Made by a program: the position numbers and the translations under genes
Part shown: positions 8,607-17,228 of the stretch, piece by piece
Layout: each line of letters opens with the position of its first letter
How positions within the stretch are numbered: the stretch's first letter is position 1
Assembly: GCA_965205735.1 (NCBI GenBank)
Contig: OZ242179.1
Coordinates: 2,976,001 to 3,040,000 of the forward strand
Length of the DNA stretch: 64,000 nt
Source: VXNE01 sp965205735
Lineage (GTDB): Bacteria > Pseudomonadota > Gammaproteobacteria > Pseudomonadales > Azotimanducaceae
Reading direction: 5' to 3'
The notes under the pieces: generated by a model
What the model saw: the letters and a program-made list of their open reading frames with translations, nothing else
What the model was told of the DNA's origin: nothing
Database searches by the model: none

Positions 8607-10148
8607 CTAGCGCCGGTGCGTTTTCAACGCATCGACAAGGCTGGCGGTAGCCTTGTCCATGGTGTCGTCGGGGCTTGCGCCAAGCGCATCGTAGACACGG
8701 CGCGCAAGCTGCTTGCCGAGTTCCACGCCCCATTGGTCGAATGGATTGATACGCCAGATCACACTCTGACAGAACACCTTGTGCTCGTACAGCGCAAGCA
8801 TTATGCCCAGGTTCCGGCCATCGAGGCGGTCGAGCAGGATGGTCGTCGACGGATGGTTCCCGGCGACGGCTCGATGCGGCGCGTCGGTCGAAGGATCTTC
8901 CGTCGCGGCGCCCGCCAACATGGCTTCGCCTTGGCCGACGCAGTTGGCGAGTAGCCACCGGTGCTGATCGACGAGGTCATGGCCGGGGTTGGCGACGGTG
9001 ATGAAATCCGCGCTGAACGCGCGCGTTCCCTGATGCAGCAATTGATGGAACGCGTGCTGGCCGTCGGTTTCTTCGCCGCCCCAGATCACCGGCGCCGTAG
9101 GCACCCGTGACGGGGCGTCGTCGTTGCGGACCGACTTGCCGTTGCTTTCCATTTCGAGTTGCTGCAGGAATTGGGGCAGCATCGCCAGTCGGTGGTCGTA
9201 TACCAACACCGCGTGGGTCGAAGCGCCGAGGAAGTTGCTGTTCCAGATTCCGAGCAGCGCCAGCATCGCAGGAAGGTTTTCCGCAAGACGCGAGGTACGG
9301 AAATGGCGGTCCATGTGGTGGGCGCCGTCAACCAGTTCGCGAAAACCCGCTTCTCCCAGGGCGAGCGCGATAGGCAGCCCCACCGCCGACCAGAGCGAAT
9401 AGCGTCCGCCCACCCAATCCCAGATCTTGAGACAGTGGTCCGCGGGAATACCGAAACGGCGGGCGGCGTCGACGTTGGCGGTCACCGCGACGAAGTGACG
9501 CCCGACCGCGTTCGCATCCCCGGTGCGCTCAAGCAGCCAGCTTCGGGCATAGCGCGCGTTGGACATCGTTTCCAGCGTCTCGAACGACTTCGAGGCAACG
9601 ACGATCAGGGTTTCATTTGGGTCGAGGTCCATGAACGCCCGGATTGCGGCGGTTCCGTCCACGTTCGAGAGGAAGCGAACATCCAAGTCTCCGCCGAGCG
9701 CTCTCACCACGAGTTCGGGGCCGAGGCGTGAGCCGCCAATCCCGATATGGACCACGGCGGAGAACGGCTTGCCGGAGGCCCCGCGCCAGCGACCGTCTCG
9801 CACGCGCCTCGCGATCTGCAACATTCGCGCCTGTTCCGATTCGATCAGATCGGCGACGGCGTCAGGCCTCTCACCATGCGGTGCGCGCATTGCGGTGTGC
9901 AAGGCGGCCCGACCTTCCGATGCGTTGACGATGGCGCCCTCGAACAGGTCTTCGATGGCGGATTGCAGGCCGCTCTCGTCGGCAAGTGTGATCAGCGCAT
10001 CGATGATTTCGTCATCCACCCGCTGCCTGGAAAAGTCCATCAGCAGTCCGCCGGTGCCGAGACGCATCGGCGCGGGACTGCCACGATGTTCTTGCGTCGA
10101 AAGGGCCTTGAGCTGTCTCCAGGACCGCATTTCTTCGGGGCCCGTCAT
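8607..10148 (-). CDS. pgi: Glucose-6-phosphate isomerase
   Basis: A 513-residue enzyme interconverting glucose 6-phosphate and fructose 6-phosphate. Visible sites are the sugar-phosphate motif IGIGGSRLGP, the catalytic Glu334 in MESNGKSV, His368 in FHQLLHQGTRAF and Lys457 in YEHKVF. The signature FDQWGVELGKQLA follows the lysine. It is shorter than the E. coli enzyme (549), mostly at the N-terminus. The ATG at 10148 overlaps the panC stop (ATGA), so it is translationally coupled to panC. The product links gluconeogenesis from acetate (acs next door) to hexose phosphates. Confidence 0.96.
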   Translation of the reverse strand: MTGPEEMRSWRQLKALSTQEHRGSPAPMRLGTGGLLMDFSRQRVDDEIIDALITLADESGLQSAIEDLFEGAIVNASEGRAALHTAMRAPHGERPDAVADLIESEQARMLQIARRVRDGRWRGASGKPFSAVVHIGIGGSRLGPELVVRALGGDLDVRFLSNVDGTAAIRAFMDLDPNETLIVVASKSFETLETMSNARYARSWLLERTGDANAVGRHFVAVTANVDAARRFGIPADHCLKIWDWVGGRYSLWSAVGLPIALALGEAGFRELVDGAHHMDRHFRTSRLAENLPAMLALLGIWNSNFLGASTHAVLVYDHRLAMLPQFLQQLEMESNGKSVRNDDAPSRVPTAPVIWGGEETDGQHAFHQLLHQGTRAFSADFITVANPGHDLVDQHRWLLANCVGQGEAMLAGAATEDPSTDAPHRAVAGNHPSTTILLDRLDGRNLGIMLALYEHKVFCQSVIWRINPFDQWGVELGKQLARRVYDALGASPDDTMDKATASLVDALKTHRR

Positions 10149-10984
10149 TGGCCCGGCCCCGCGTCGATATTGTCGATCAGGCGCGCCTTGCCCAATCTGG
10201 CCGCTCCCAGGATGCGCAGGCGCTCGCTGTTCGCGCGGGGACTGCGGAGCGTGTTCGCGTCGCGCACCGCGATGTAGTCGACTTCAAATCCGGCGGCGTC
10301 GAGCGTAACTCGTCCATGTCGCTCGAGAACACGGTAATGCCGGTCACCGTGTTGGATGGCGTCGCGGACGGAACACAAGGCCCGATACAGGGCGGGCGCG
10401 ACCGCGCGTTCGGCGTCCGATAGATACTGGTTCCTGCTCGATAGCGCCAAGCCGTCCGCGGCGCGCACGGTGGGCACGCCGATGATCGTTGTCGGGATGT
10501 CCAGATACTGCACCATTGATCGAATCAGCGTGAGCTGTTGCCAATCCTTTTCGCCGAAAAAGGCGTAGTCGGACCCAACGATGTTGAACAGTTTGGCGAC
10601 GACCGTGGCGACGCCATCGAAATGGCCGGGACGGCTACGCCCGCAGAGAAGACGGGACAGCGACGGAAGCGTCACCTTCACCGCCTGACTCGCGGGGGAA
10701 AAGACTTCCCGTAGGGGCGGCGCGAAGACAAGATCGACGCCAGCGGATTCGAGTTTCGCCGTGTCGGCGCGTAGCGTTCCCGGATAGTTGTCGAAGTCCT
10801 CGAAGGGACCAAATTGCAGCGGATTGACGAAGATGCTGACGACGGTAGCAGCGCAGCGTCCAACCGATGCGGCGACAAGTGCCATGTGGCCATCGTGAAG
10901 ATTGCCCATGGTCGGCACGAGACCCACTCCCGTCGCGCCTTGAAGCGCCGCTCGCAGATCCTGGATTGTCCGTACCGTATTCAC
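10145..10984 (-). CDS. panC: Pantothenate synthetase (pantoate-beta-alanine ligase)
   Basis: A 279-residue ATP-dependent ligase that joins pantoate and beta-alanine in coenzyme A synthesis. The HIGH-type nucleotide-binding motif appears as PTMGNLHDGHMALV near the N-terminus. FFGEKDWQQLTLIRSMV and the KMSKS-like SSRNQYLS region follow. The start is a GTG. The gene lies 40 bases after panB. panD, which supplies beta-alanine and follows panC in Pseudomonas, is absent: panC runs directly into pgi with a 4-base overlap. Confidence 0.96.
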   Translation of the reverse strand: MNTVRTIQDLRAALQGATGVGLVPTMGNLHDGHMALVAASVGRCAATVVSIFVNPLQFGPFEDFDNYPGTLRADTAKLESAGVDLVFAPPLREVFSPASQAVKVTLPSLSRLLCGRSRPGHFDGVATVVAKLFNIVGSDYAFFGEKDWQQLTLIRSMVQYLDIPTTIIGVPTVRAADGLALSSRNQYLSDAERAVAPALYRALCSVRDAIQHGDRHYRVLERHGRVTLDAAGFEVDYIAVRDANTLRSPRANSERLRILGAARLGKARLIDNIDAGPGQ

Positions 10985-11024
10985 TAGTCGAAACCAGATG
11001 ATCTTCGCCCACGCGACAGGCGTG

Positions 11025-11846
11025 TCAGGTGAAACAGTGCTCCGGAGCAGGAAAAATGCCTTCCTTCACCGCTGTGGCGTACGCTTCGAAAGCGCCCGGG
11101 ATACCCGTCTTGCTCTCGGGCAGGAAGTTCTTGACGAATTTTGGCACGCGCATCGATAGCGGCGTCAAACCCAACATGTCGTGCATCACCATGATCTGTC
11201 CATCCGTATGCGGACCCGCGCCAATGCCGATAACGGGAATATGCACACGCTCCGTGATCGTCTTGGCCAGTGATACGGGCACACATTCGAGCAACAGAAT
11301 CGAGGCGCCGGCTTCTTCGAGTATCGCTGCTTCCTCGATGATCTCGTTGGCGCGTTCGGTGTTCCGTCCCTGTACGCGAAAGCCGCCCAGGCGGTTGATG
11401 GATTGGGGCGTCAGGCCCATGTGGGCGCAAACCGGAATACCGCGTTCGCTGAGCAAACGCGTCGACTCGGACAGCCAGGCTCCGCCTTCAAGCTTCACCA
11501 TATGCGCCCCGGCGCGCATCAACGCGGCAGCGCTCTCCAATGATTGCGAGGATGACGCATAGGTCATGAAGGGCAGATCGGCCATGATGAGGCTGCCCCT
11601 GTTCCCGGTCTTGACGCACTGCATGTGATAGATCACGTCGTCGAGCGTGACGGGCAGGGTGCTGTCGTGACCCTGTAACACCATGCCGAGGGAGTCACCT
11701 ACGAGCAACACGTCGACGCCAGCGTTGCTGATGAGTTCTGCGAACAGGGCGTCGTACGCTGTCAATGCCGCGAACTTCTCCTGTCGCCTTTTCATGGCCG
11801 ACAGGGTGTTGATTGAGACCGGCGCGGTTCTTGTCTGGCTGCTCAT
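11025..11846 (-). CDS. panB: 3-methyl-2-oxobutanoate hydroxymethyltransferase
   Basis: A 273-residue TIM-barrel enzyme that makes ketopantoate from alpha-ketoisovalerate and methylene-THF, the first committed pantothenate step. Signatures are LTAYDALFAELISNAGVDVL, VGDSLGMVLQGHDSTLPVT (Mg-binding Asp), VKLEGG and AHMGLTPQSIN. Length is normal for the family (about 265). It is followed by panC on the same strand, so substrate supply and ligation are co-expressed. The ATG at 11846 follows the kinase gene by 21 bases. Confidence 0.96.
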   Translation of the reverse strand: MSSQTRTAPVSINTLSAMKRRQEKFAALTAYDALFAELISNAGVDVLLVGDSLGMVLQGHDSTLPVTLDDVIYHMQCVKTGNRGSLIMADLPFMTYASSSQSLESAAALMRAGAHMVKLEGGAWLSESTRLLSERGIPVCAHMGLTPQSINRLGGFRVQGRNTERANEIIEEAAILEEAGASILLLECVPVSLAKTITERVHIPVIGIGAGPHTDGQIMVMHDMLGLTPLSMRVPKFVKNFLPESKTGIPGAFEAYATAVKEGIFPAPEHCFT

Positions 11847-11867
11847 TGCGGGCCCTCTACATCTTGC

Positions 11868-12557
11868 TTACAACAACGTTGGATCGGGGTTGAAATACTG
11901 GCGACTACCTTCCATGTCGGCCAGGCGTTGCACCAGGGAATCGAAGTGTTGGTCGTTGCCGAAGTCGACGTTCGCAGCGTTCACGATGAGAAGCGGTGCC
12001 TGGTCGTAGTAGTGAAAGAACTCGGTGTAGGCTGCGCAAAGCGCTGTCAGATAGTTGGCGTCCATCTGCTGTTCGAAGCCTATCCCTCGCCGGCGGATGC
12101 GGCGCAACAACACGGACACGGGGGCCTGCAAGTACACGACAAGGTCCGGAGACGGCGGCTGCATGTCCAGGGCCTGGTGGATCCGGTCGTAGAGTTCCAA
12201 CTCGTTCTTGTCCAGGTTGAGTTCGGCGAACAACCTGTCCTTTTCAATCAGGAAATCGGCAATAAGGACGGACCCCAACAGATCATCTCTGACCCGTGCG
12301 ACTTGCTGCGCGCGATGTAGCAGAAAAAAGAGTTGCGTCGGCAGCGCGTGGCGACGTCCTTCTCGGTAAAACCGGTCCAGGAAAGGGTTTTCAGTGGATG
12401 GTTCCAGCAACAGGGGATAGCCGAAAGATTCCGCCAACCGTCTGGCAAGCGTCGTCTTGCCGACGCCGATAGGCCCTTCGATCGCGATGTAGCCGGGAAG
12501 TCGGCTGGCGGGACCCGTCGGGCGCGAAGCTGCGGAATCAGTGTGGCGCGCAATCAT
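11868..12557 (-). CDS. Deoxynucleoside kinase family protein
   Basis: A 229-residue P-loop kinase of the deoxyadenosine/deoxycytidine kinase family. GPIGVGKTTLARRL (residues 28-41) is the Walker A loop. DFLIEKDRLFAELNL is the substrate-lid region with the DR motif, and LLRRIRRRGIGFEQQMD is an Arg-rich lid. Such kinases salvage deoxynucleosides to monophosphates; specificity cannot be read from sequence. The first 20 residues before YIAIEGPIGVGKT look like a non-conserved extension. In related gammaproteobacteria a folK and sometimes a kinase of this type lie between pcnB and panB; folK is absent here. Confidence 0.85.
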   Translation of the reverse strand: MIARHTDSAASRPTGPASRLPGYIAIEGPIGVGKTTLARRLAESFGYPLLLEPSTENPFLDRFYREGRRHALPTQLFFLLHRAQQVARVRDDLLGSVLIADFLIEKDRLFAELNLDKNELELYDRIHQALDMQPPSPDLVVYLQAPVSVLLRRIRRRGIGFEQQMDANYLTALCAAYTEFFHYYDQAPLLIVNAANVDFGNDQHFDSLVQRLADMEGSRQYFNPDPTLL

Positions 12558-12586
12558 GTTTCAGTGAACACGGATTGTCGCGTGCA

Positions 12587-13876
12587 CTATTCGGGACGAA
12601 TCTGGCGGGCATCTGCGGCTTTGCGACCACGGTATCGCCGGCGTCGGCGCCTTCGCGGTCGCGATACTGGGGATACTGGGGTACTCCCATCAGTCTCTCG
12701 CGTCGTCTGGATGTCCGTCCACCATTGCACGAGATCAGGGTCCGCTTCGCCCACCTCCGCCCGAAGCGCCAGGAAGTCGTAAGCCGCGCGAAATCGGGGG
12801 TGTTCGAGGATGCCCTCCGCCGTCTTTCGCTCCAGGCGCGTTTGCAGTCGCCAAACATCGCGGATGAAGAAGGTCAGGCGCCTGGGAATTGCAACGGTCA
12901 ACGCCTGTTCGCCGATAACGGCGTGAGCGGCCTTCAGTCGTTCGTCCGCTGCATTCCTGGAGGTGGCGGAAAGCGCGCTGCGTCGTTGGAACTCGGGCCA
13001 GCACATGGCGGCAAACAGGAAACCGCTTGTCACCGGCTTGTCCTCTCGGAAGCGATCATCGGTACTTTGCAGCGCCACACGGACGATGGAGTCTTCATTT
13101 TCGAACAACGGAAAGAGGATTTCGGGAAGGCCGAATCGGCCCATGAGCGTCCACGCAGAAGCAGCATGCCCCCGCATGAACAGCTTGTTGAACTCGTCGA
13201 ACAGGCGCGACGGTGATATCGCGGTCAATAGTTCGCCGAGTGGGGCGATGGCGCGCTCGGTATCGGCATGGAGTCTAAAACCGAGTTTCGCGGCGAACCT
13301 TATCGCTCGCAGAATTCGAACAGGGTCTTCGCGAAAACGCGTCTTCGGGTCGCCGATGGTCCGAAGGGTGCGATCCCTGATATCCCGCAAGCCGTCGCTG
13401 TAATCCAACAGCACATCATCGATGGGGTCGTAGTAGAGGGCATTGACAGTAAAGTCGCGTCGAAGCGCGTCTTCATCTCGCGTACCGTAGAGATTGTCCC
13501 GCAGGATGACGCCATCCACCGAGCGATGATTTGCGTCGGACTCGACCTGGTCGTCGTCCGTCTCTTCGGGATTGCCGCGCCGGAAGGTGGAGACTTCGAT
13601 GAATTCGCCGCGGAACTGTACGTGGGCTATGCGAAATCGTCGTCCGACAAGTCGCGCGCGAGGAAACACGGCCTTGACTTCCTCCGGCGTGGCATCTGTG
13701 GCGACGTCGAAGTCCTTTGGCGTGCCGCCGAGCAGCAGATCCCGCACACAGCCACCGACCAGGTAGGCGTCGAAACTCGCTTCGCGTAGCGCCTTGACGA
13801 CGGTGACCGCATTCGTTGAAAAAACGCTCTGCCGAAGCTGCGGATTGGCGGTCCTTTGAGGTGGCGCTTCGCTCAA
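12587..13876 (-). CDS. pcnB: Poly(A) polymerase I
   Basis: A 429-residue class II nucleotidyltransferase that adds 3' poly(A) tails and marks RNA for decay. The head domain has LVGGCVRDLLLGGTPKDFDV with the metal-binding Asp55 and Asp57. The FRRGNPEETDDD loop and DFTVNALYYDPIDDVLLDY follow, then RILRAIRFAAKLGF of the neck. The C-terminal tail is strongly basic (PRRRRRRRYRG), as in PcnB proteins. The length and tail separate it from CCA-adding enzymes. The start appears to be TTG at 13876. It lies downstream of the NtrC-type regulator, as pcnB follows cbrB in Pseudomonas. Confidence 0.93.
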   Translation of the reverse strand: MSEAPPQRTANPQLRQSVFSTNAVTVVKALREASFDAYLVGGCVRDLLLGGTPKDFDVATDATPEEVKAVFPRARLVGRRFRIAHVQFRGEFIEVSTFRRGNPEETDDDQVESDANHRSVDGVILRDNLYGTRDEDALRRDFTVNALYYDPIDDVLLDYSDGLRDIRDRTLRTIGDPKTRFREDPVRILRAIRFAAKLGFRLHADTERAIAPLGELLTAISPSRLFDEFNKLFMRGHAASAWTLMGRFGLPEILFPLFENEDSIVRVALQSTDDRFREDKPVTSGFLFAAMCWPEFQRRSALSATSRNAADERLKAAHAVIGEQALTVAIPRRLTFFIRDVWRLQTRLERKTAEGILEHPRFRAAYDFLALRAEVGEADPDLVQWWTDIQTTRETDGSTPVSPVSRPRRRRRRRYRGRKAADARQIRPE

Positions 13877-13957
13877 GAAACTTTCGCTGTTTGGATTTGT
13901 CGGGGGGATGTTAGGGTGCCGGTGGAAAAAGGGGAAGTCCGAGTTAGGCAGTATGCG

Positions 13958-15328
13958 CTAGCCGAAGTCCCGGCGTGGTCGGCGAGTGCGAGTGCGCCGG
14001 CGCGGAATGCTATAGCGCTTCCGCCGCTCCCAGAGGTTCTTTCGGCTAATGCCGAGCTTGGCAGCCAGTTCGGTCTCGGTAAAGCGGTCCTGGTTATCGG
14101 TAACGAACCGGACGAAGTAGTCTTGCAGGGAAACGTGGTCTCCTGGATCGTCGTCGTTTATGGCTGGACCGGGTTCGCCGTCCGACCAGCCGGGGTCTTG
14201 CAGTCGACCGGCGTCAATGGCGAGAAGTTCGGCACCAATCGCGGTGTGGTCGCAGAGAATGACTGCGCGTTCGACGGCATTCTCGAGTTCTCGCAGGTTT
14301 CCGGGCCAGTGGTATTTGGCGATTGCGACAAGCGCCTCGTCGGAAAATGTCAATCCACGCTTGTTCATCGAGACGTCATGGTGGTCGAGGAGAGCCTTGG
14401 CAAGCTCGACGATATCCTTGCCTCGCCGCCGCAGCGGCGGAACCGTCAGTGATACCGCGTTGAGGTGTTGGAACAGCTCTTCACGGAACTGTCCATTCAC
14501 TGCCAAACGCTCGATATTGCGATGCGTTGCCGCAATGACGCGGACATCGGGCCAGCGCGTAGACGCGGGTGCGTGGCCTTCGATGCCGGGCAAGCGTGGA
14601 ACTTGCGTTGCAGATCCACGAAAAAAGTGGATGAGGCGGTCTTGTGTCGATAGTGGTAACTCGCCGACTTCCTTGAGAAACAGCGTACCTCCATCGGCGG
14701 CTTGCAGAAGTCCGGCCGCCGGCGCATTGGCCGAGCCGTGGCCGAACAGTTCCGACTCGATCAGCGACTGGGGAGTGGCGGCACAGTTAAGGGAGATCAA
14801 GGGCGCGTGTCGGCGCTGGCCGGATGCGTGCAAAGCGCGGGCCACGAGTTCCTTGCCGGTGCCGGGTTCGCCTTCAATCAACACGGTCGACTCGGTCGGC
14901 GCGACGATCTCTATTCGCTGGAACAATTCCCGCATCGCGCTACAGGAACCTCGCAGGAGCCAGGTATCGTGTCTCGGTGGTTGCGGAGCGCCGGGATCCT
15001 GCGAGGTGACGCGTTCAAGCGCCCCCAGTAGCTCGCAGGGATCGAAAGAGCGCGGTAGATAGTCGGCGGCACCTTGTCGAATGGCGTCGACAGCGGCACG
15101 TATGCTTGCCTTGTCGGCGATAAGAATGAGAGGGACATTCCGATCCATCGGAACAGCGACGCTGGGACCCGGCGTCGAGCGGGCGTTGGCAACTACCGCT
15201 GCGAACTTTTTCGTGCCTGACTGCGGAAATTGTGCAGCCTGGTCGACGGCATAACCATTGCGTTCAAGTAGATCGCACAACTTTTCGCGATATCCGGGGT
15301 TCGGCTCGACAACAAGAATCTGCGTCAT
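13958..15328 (-). CDS. NtrC-family regulator with degenerate receiver and AAA+ motifs (CbrB position)
   Basis: 456 residues with the layout receiver (about 1-120), AAA+ (about 135-370) and Fis-type HTH (about 405-440, ETELAAKLGISRKNLWERR). Walker A is intact (GEPGTGKE). Three hallmarks are lost. The receiver has VVEPNPG instead of an acidic pair and no phospho-acceptor Asp. The GAFTGA loop that contacts sigma-54 is replaced by GSANAPAAG. Walker B reads GGTLFLKEVGE, with Lys for Asp. A basic tail follows the HTH. It occupies the cbrB place before pcnB, but no cbrA-like kinase lies upstream. It probably binds DNA without acting as a normal phosphorylation-driven sigma-54 activator. Confidence 0.85.
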   Translation of the reverse strand: MTQILVVEPNPGYREKLCDLLERNGYAVDQAAQFPQSGTKKFAAVVANARSTPGPSVAVPMDRNVPLILIADKASIRAAVDAIRQGAADYLPRSFDPCELLGALERVTSQDPGAPQPPRHDTWLLRGSCSAMRELFQRIEIVAPTESTVLIEGEPGTGKELVARALHASGQRRHAPLISLNCAATPQSLIESELFGHGSANAPAAGLLQAADGGTLFLKEVGELPLSTQDRLIHFFRGSATQVPRLPGIEGHAPASTRWPDVRVIAATHRNIERLAVNGQFREELFQHLNAVSLTVPPLRRRGKDIVELAKALLDHHDVSMNKRGLTFSDEALVAIAKYHWPGNLRELENAVERAVILCDHTAIGAELLAIDAGRLQDPGWSDGEPGPAINDDDPGDHVSLQDYFVRFVTDNQDRFTETELAAKLGISRKNLWERRKRYSIPRRRTRTRRPRRDFG

Positions 15329-15373
15329 TGGGACAAGATGCTATGAAAACAACGCTGGCGCAAGGCGCGTTTC

Positions 15374-15536
15374 GGAGCCATCAGCCGGGGAGCGCGAGGG
15401 GGGACCCCTCGCAAGAAAGGAGCCATCAGCCGGGGAGCGCGAGGGGGCACCCCTCGCAAACAAGGAGCCATCAGCCGGGGAGCGCGAGGGGGACCCTCGC
15501 AAGAAAGAGCAGCGCGAGGGGGCACCCCTCGCAAGA
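15374..15536. repeat. Tandem array of four family A palindromic repeats
   Basis: Three 45-bp units begin at about 15376, 15421 and 15466. A fourth lacks the first 15 bases (core at 15511). Each full unit reads GGAGCCATCAGCCGGGGA, then GCGCGAGGGGG, then ACCCCTCGCAAGAAA. CGAGGGG/CCCCTCG form the stem. The array fills the gap between gluQ and the regulator, the place where cbrA lies in Pseudomonas. Units abut with no unique spacers, so it is not a CRISPR array. Confidence 0.85.
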
Positions 15537-15553
15537 GAGTTGCCGGCAATCGA

Positions 15554-16426
15554 TCAGATACTTTGCCAGCTCTCCAATGTTGCGCCACATGGCACCGCCG
15601 AGAGCCGCCAGTGCGCGACAGCCCAATCCAGGAGGGCATTCACGGTTCCGAGCATCGGCGGATCCTGACCGAGGAGGTCCAGAACGGATCGCAGGTTCTG
15701 CGCCGGAAAGCGATTGTCTACCGCTGTGGCGAGTGTGTGCTTTGACAATTTGGCGCCGCTGCGTTCGGCGATCACGGGAACGTGGGTGTAGCGCGGTGCC
15801 TGGAGTCCCAGACGTTCAATCAGGAACAGTTGGCGGGGCGTATTGTCGATCAGGTCCGCGCCACGGACGACATCGGTGACGCACATGGCGTCGTCGTCGA
15901 CCACAACGGCCAACTGGTAGCCGACAATCCGGTCACGACGGACGATGACGAAATCGCCGACATCTTCGGATAGGCGTTGCGCGAAATGCCCGCCCAGACC
16001 GTCTTCGAATGCGTACTCCGTTGGCGGGACACGAACCCGTATCGCCGCGTTCGCGCTCATTCGCGCCGGGCGATGCCGACACGTTCCCGGGTAAACGACG
16101 TGGCTCCGCAGGTCTTTTCTGGTACAGGTGCAATCGAAACACAGGGCTTGGCCAATAAGCGTTTCGATAGCCGCTTCATAACGGTCGGTGACGGAGCTCT
16201 GGTAGTTGATTGCGCCGTCCCAGCATAGGCCGTGTCGCTCCAGCGTCCGGAGAATTTCATCGACTACGCCCAGGGCGATGCGTGGAGCGTCGAGGTCATC
16301 GATGCGCAGTTTCCATTCACCTCCGTTGACCCGTGCTTCCATGTAGCTGGCGGCGGCAGTCAGCAGCGAGCCGAAGTGAAGCGGTCCGGAAGGCGTCGGA
16401 GCAAAACGCCCAACATAGTGCCCCAC
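15554..16426 (-). CDS. gluQ: Glutamyl-Q tRNA(Asp) synthetase
   Basis: A 290-residue paralog of the glutamyl-tRNA synthetase catalytic domain that glutamylates queuosine-34 of tRNA-Asp. The HIGH-type motif is in RFAPTPSGPLHFGSL. A zinc site CFDCTC...GTCRHRP and the KMSKS-like KLSKH are present, and there is no anticodon-binding domain. The start is placed at GTG 16426, the only plausible initiator just before YVGRFAPTPSG. That GTG and the next two codons lie inside a family C repeat. The frame stays open upstream through repeats B and C to 16726, but that extension is unlike the family. dksA lies upstream, as in many gammaproteobacteria. Confidence 0.88.
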   Translation of the reverse strand: MGHYVGRFAPTPSGPLHFGSLLTAAASYMEARVNGGEWKLRIDDLDAPRIALGVVDEILRTLERHGLCWDGAINYQSSVTDRYEAAIETLIGQALCFDCTCTRKDLRSHVVYPGTCRHRPARMSANAAIRVRVPPTEYAFEDGLGGHFAQRLSEDVGDFVIVRRDRIVGYQLAVVVDDDAMCVTDVVRGADLIDNTPRQLFLIERLGLQAPRYTHVPVIAERSGAKLSKHTLATAVDNRFPAQNLRSVLDLLGQDPPMLGTVNALLDWAVAHWRLSAVPCGATLESWQSI

Positions 16427-16560
16427 GGCCGGAGCCTTCGGCTCTGTCCGTGGCCCAGCCCCACTCGTCGACCATGGATCAAACGTTCCAGGTCGCTGGC
16501 GCTCCCCGGAGACGTTTGTTCCATGCAAGTACCCCACGGCTAGAGCCTTCGGCGTGACAG
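16419..16560. repeat. Composite C-B-C repeat upstream of gluQ
   Basis: A family C unit (GTGCCCCACGGCCGGAGCC at 16419, continuing through GGCTCTGTCCGTGGCCC) is followed by GTCGACCATGGATCAAACG. The B palindrome between CATGGATCAAACGT and ACGTTTGTTCCATG spans 16473-16525. A short C-like unit (CCCCACGGCTAGAGCC) begins near 16532. The same C and B modules recur at 22440-22627, and B at 17668-17722. The gluQ start codon falls in the first C unit. Confidence 0.8.
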
Positions 16561-16608
16561 TCACTCTCCGAGGGTCCCGCCGTGAGGGTTGGTCGCTATC
16601 GCCGTAGA

Positions 16609-17112
16609 TCAGGCGTGAAGTTGGCGTTCGCGCAGTTCCGACAGCGCCTTGCAGTCCACGCACTGTGATGCAGTGGGTCGAGCCTCCAGGCGGCGCAGGC
16701 CGATCTCGACGCCGCAGGTATCGCAATAACCGTAGTCTTCCGTATTGATGCGTTCCAGCGTCTCGGTGATCTTCTTGATGAGTTTGCGTTCGCGATCGCG
16801 GGTCTTGAGTTCGATGCTGAACTCCTCCTCCTGCGTTGCGCGATCCGCGGGATCGGGAAAATTGGCGGCTTCATCCTGCATGTGGTTCACGGTTCGATCA
16901 ACCTCCTCCATGAGCTGGCGTCGCCAATCGAGCAGCATGTTGCGGAAATGATCCAGTTGCGATGAACCCATGTAAGGTTCGTTTTCGGCCGGGTCGTAGG
17001 GTGTGAAGTTCCTGAACGGCGTATCGACCGTCTCGAATGCGGCGGCTTGGAGGTGTGCCGACCTGTTTGTTGCTCTTGTTCCTGACATGGTTTCCGTGTT
17101 TTTTGCGGGCAT
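16609..17112 (-). CDS. dksA: RNA polymerase-binding transcription factor DksA
   Basis: A 167-residue secondary-channel regulator that works with ppGpp on rRNA and amino-acid promoters. The coiled-coil hairpin carries the DPADRATQEEEF tip with the conserved Asp and Ala residues. A C4 zinc finger follows (CDTCGVEIG ... CVDCK). The ATG at 17112 has AGAGGGA just upstream and is preferred to a TTG 18 bases earlier. E. coli DksA is 151 residues; the N-terminus here is slightly longer. It is divergent from sfsA and followed by gluQ, a common pairing. Confidence 0.96.
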   Translation of the reverse strand: MPAKNTETMSGTRATNRSAHLQAAAFETVDTPFRNFTPYDPAENEPYMGSSQLDHFRNMLLDWRRQLMEEVDRTVNHMQDEAANFPDPADRATQEEEFSIELKTRDRERKLIKKITETLERINTEDYGYCDTCGVEIGLRRLEARPTASQCVDCKALSELRERQLHA

Positions 17113-17228
17113 GGTCCCTCTAGGTCTCAAACCTGCTGATTCGCGAAGGCGCGAAAGCTATCAAATTCACCACCCGTTGGACAATACTGCGTTCAATTCA
17201 ATTGAGCGAAAAAGATGGCGCGAGTTGG

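Noticed and set aside
15374..15536. Possible CRISPR array
   Set aside because: Units of 45 bp abut directly without unique spacers, the last is truncated, there are no cas genes, and the same units occur singly elsewhere.
16427..16726. Long N-terminal extension of GluQ (100 residues)
   Set aside because: Encoded by B and C repeats and unlike GluQ proteins; family homology starts at YVGRFAPTPSG.
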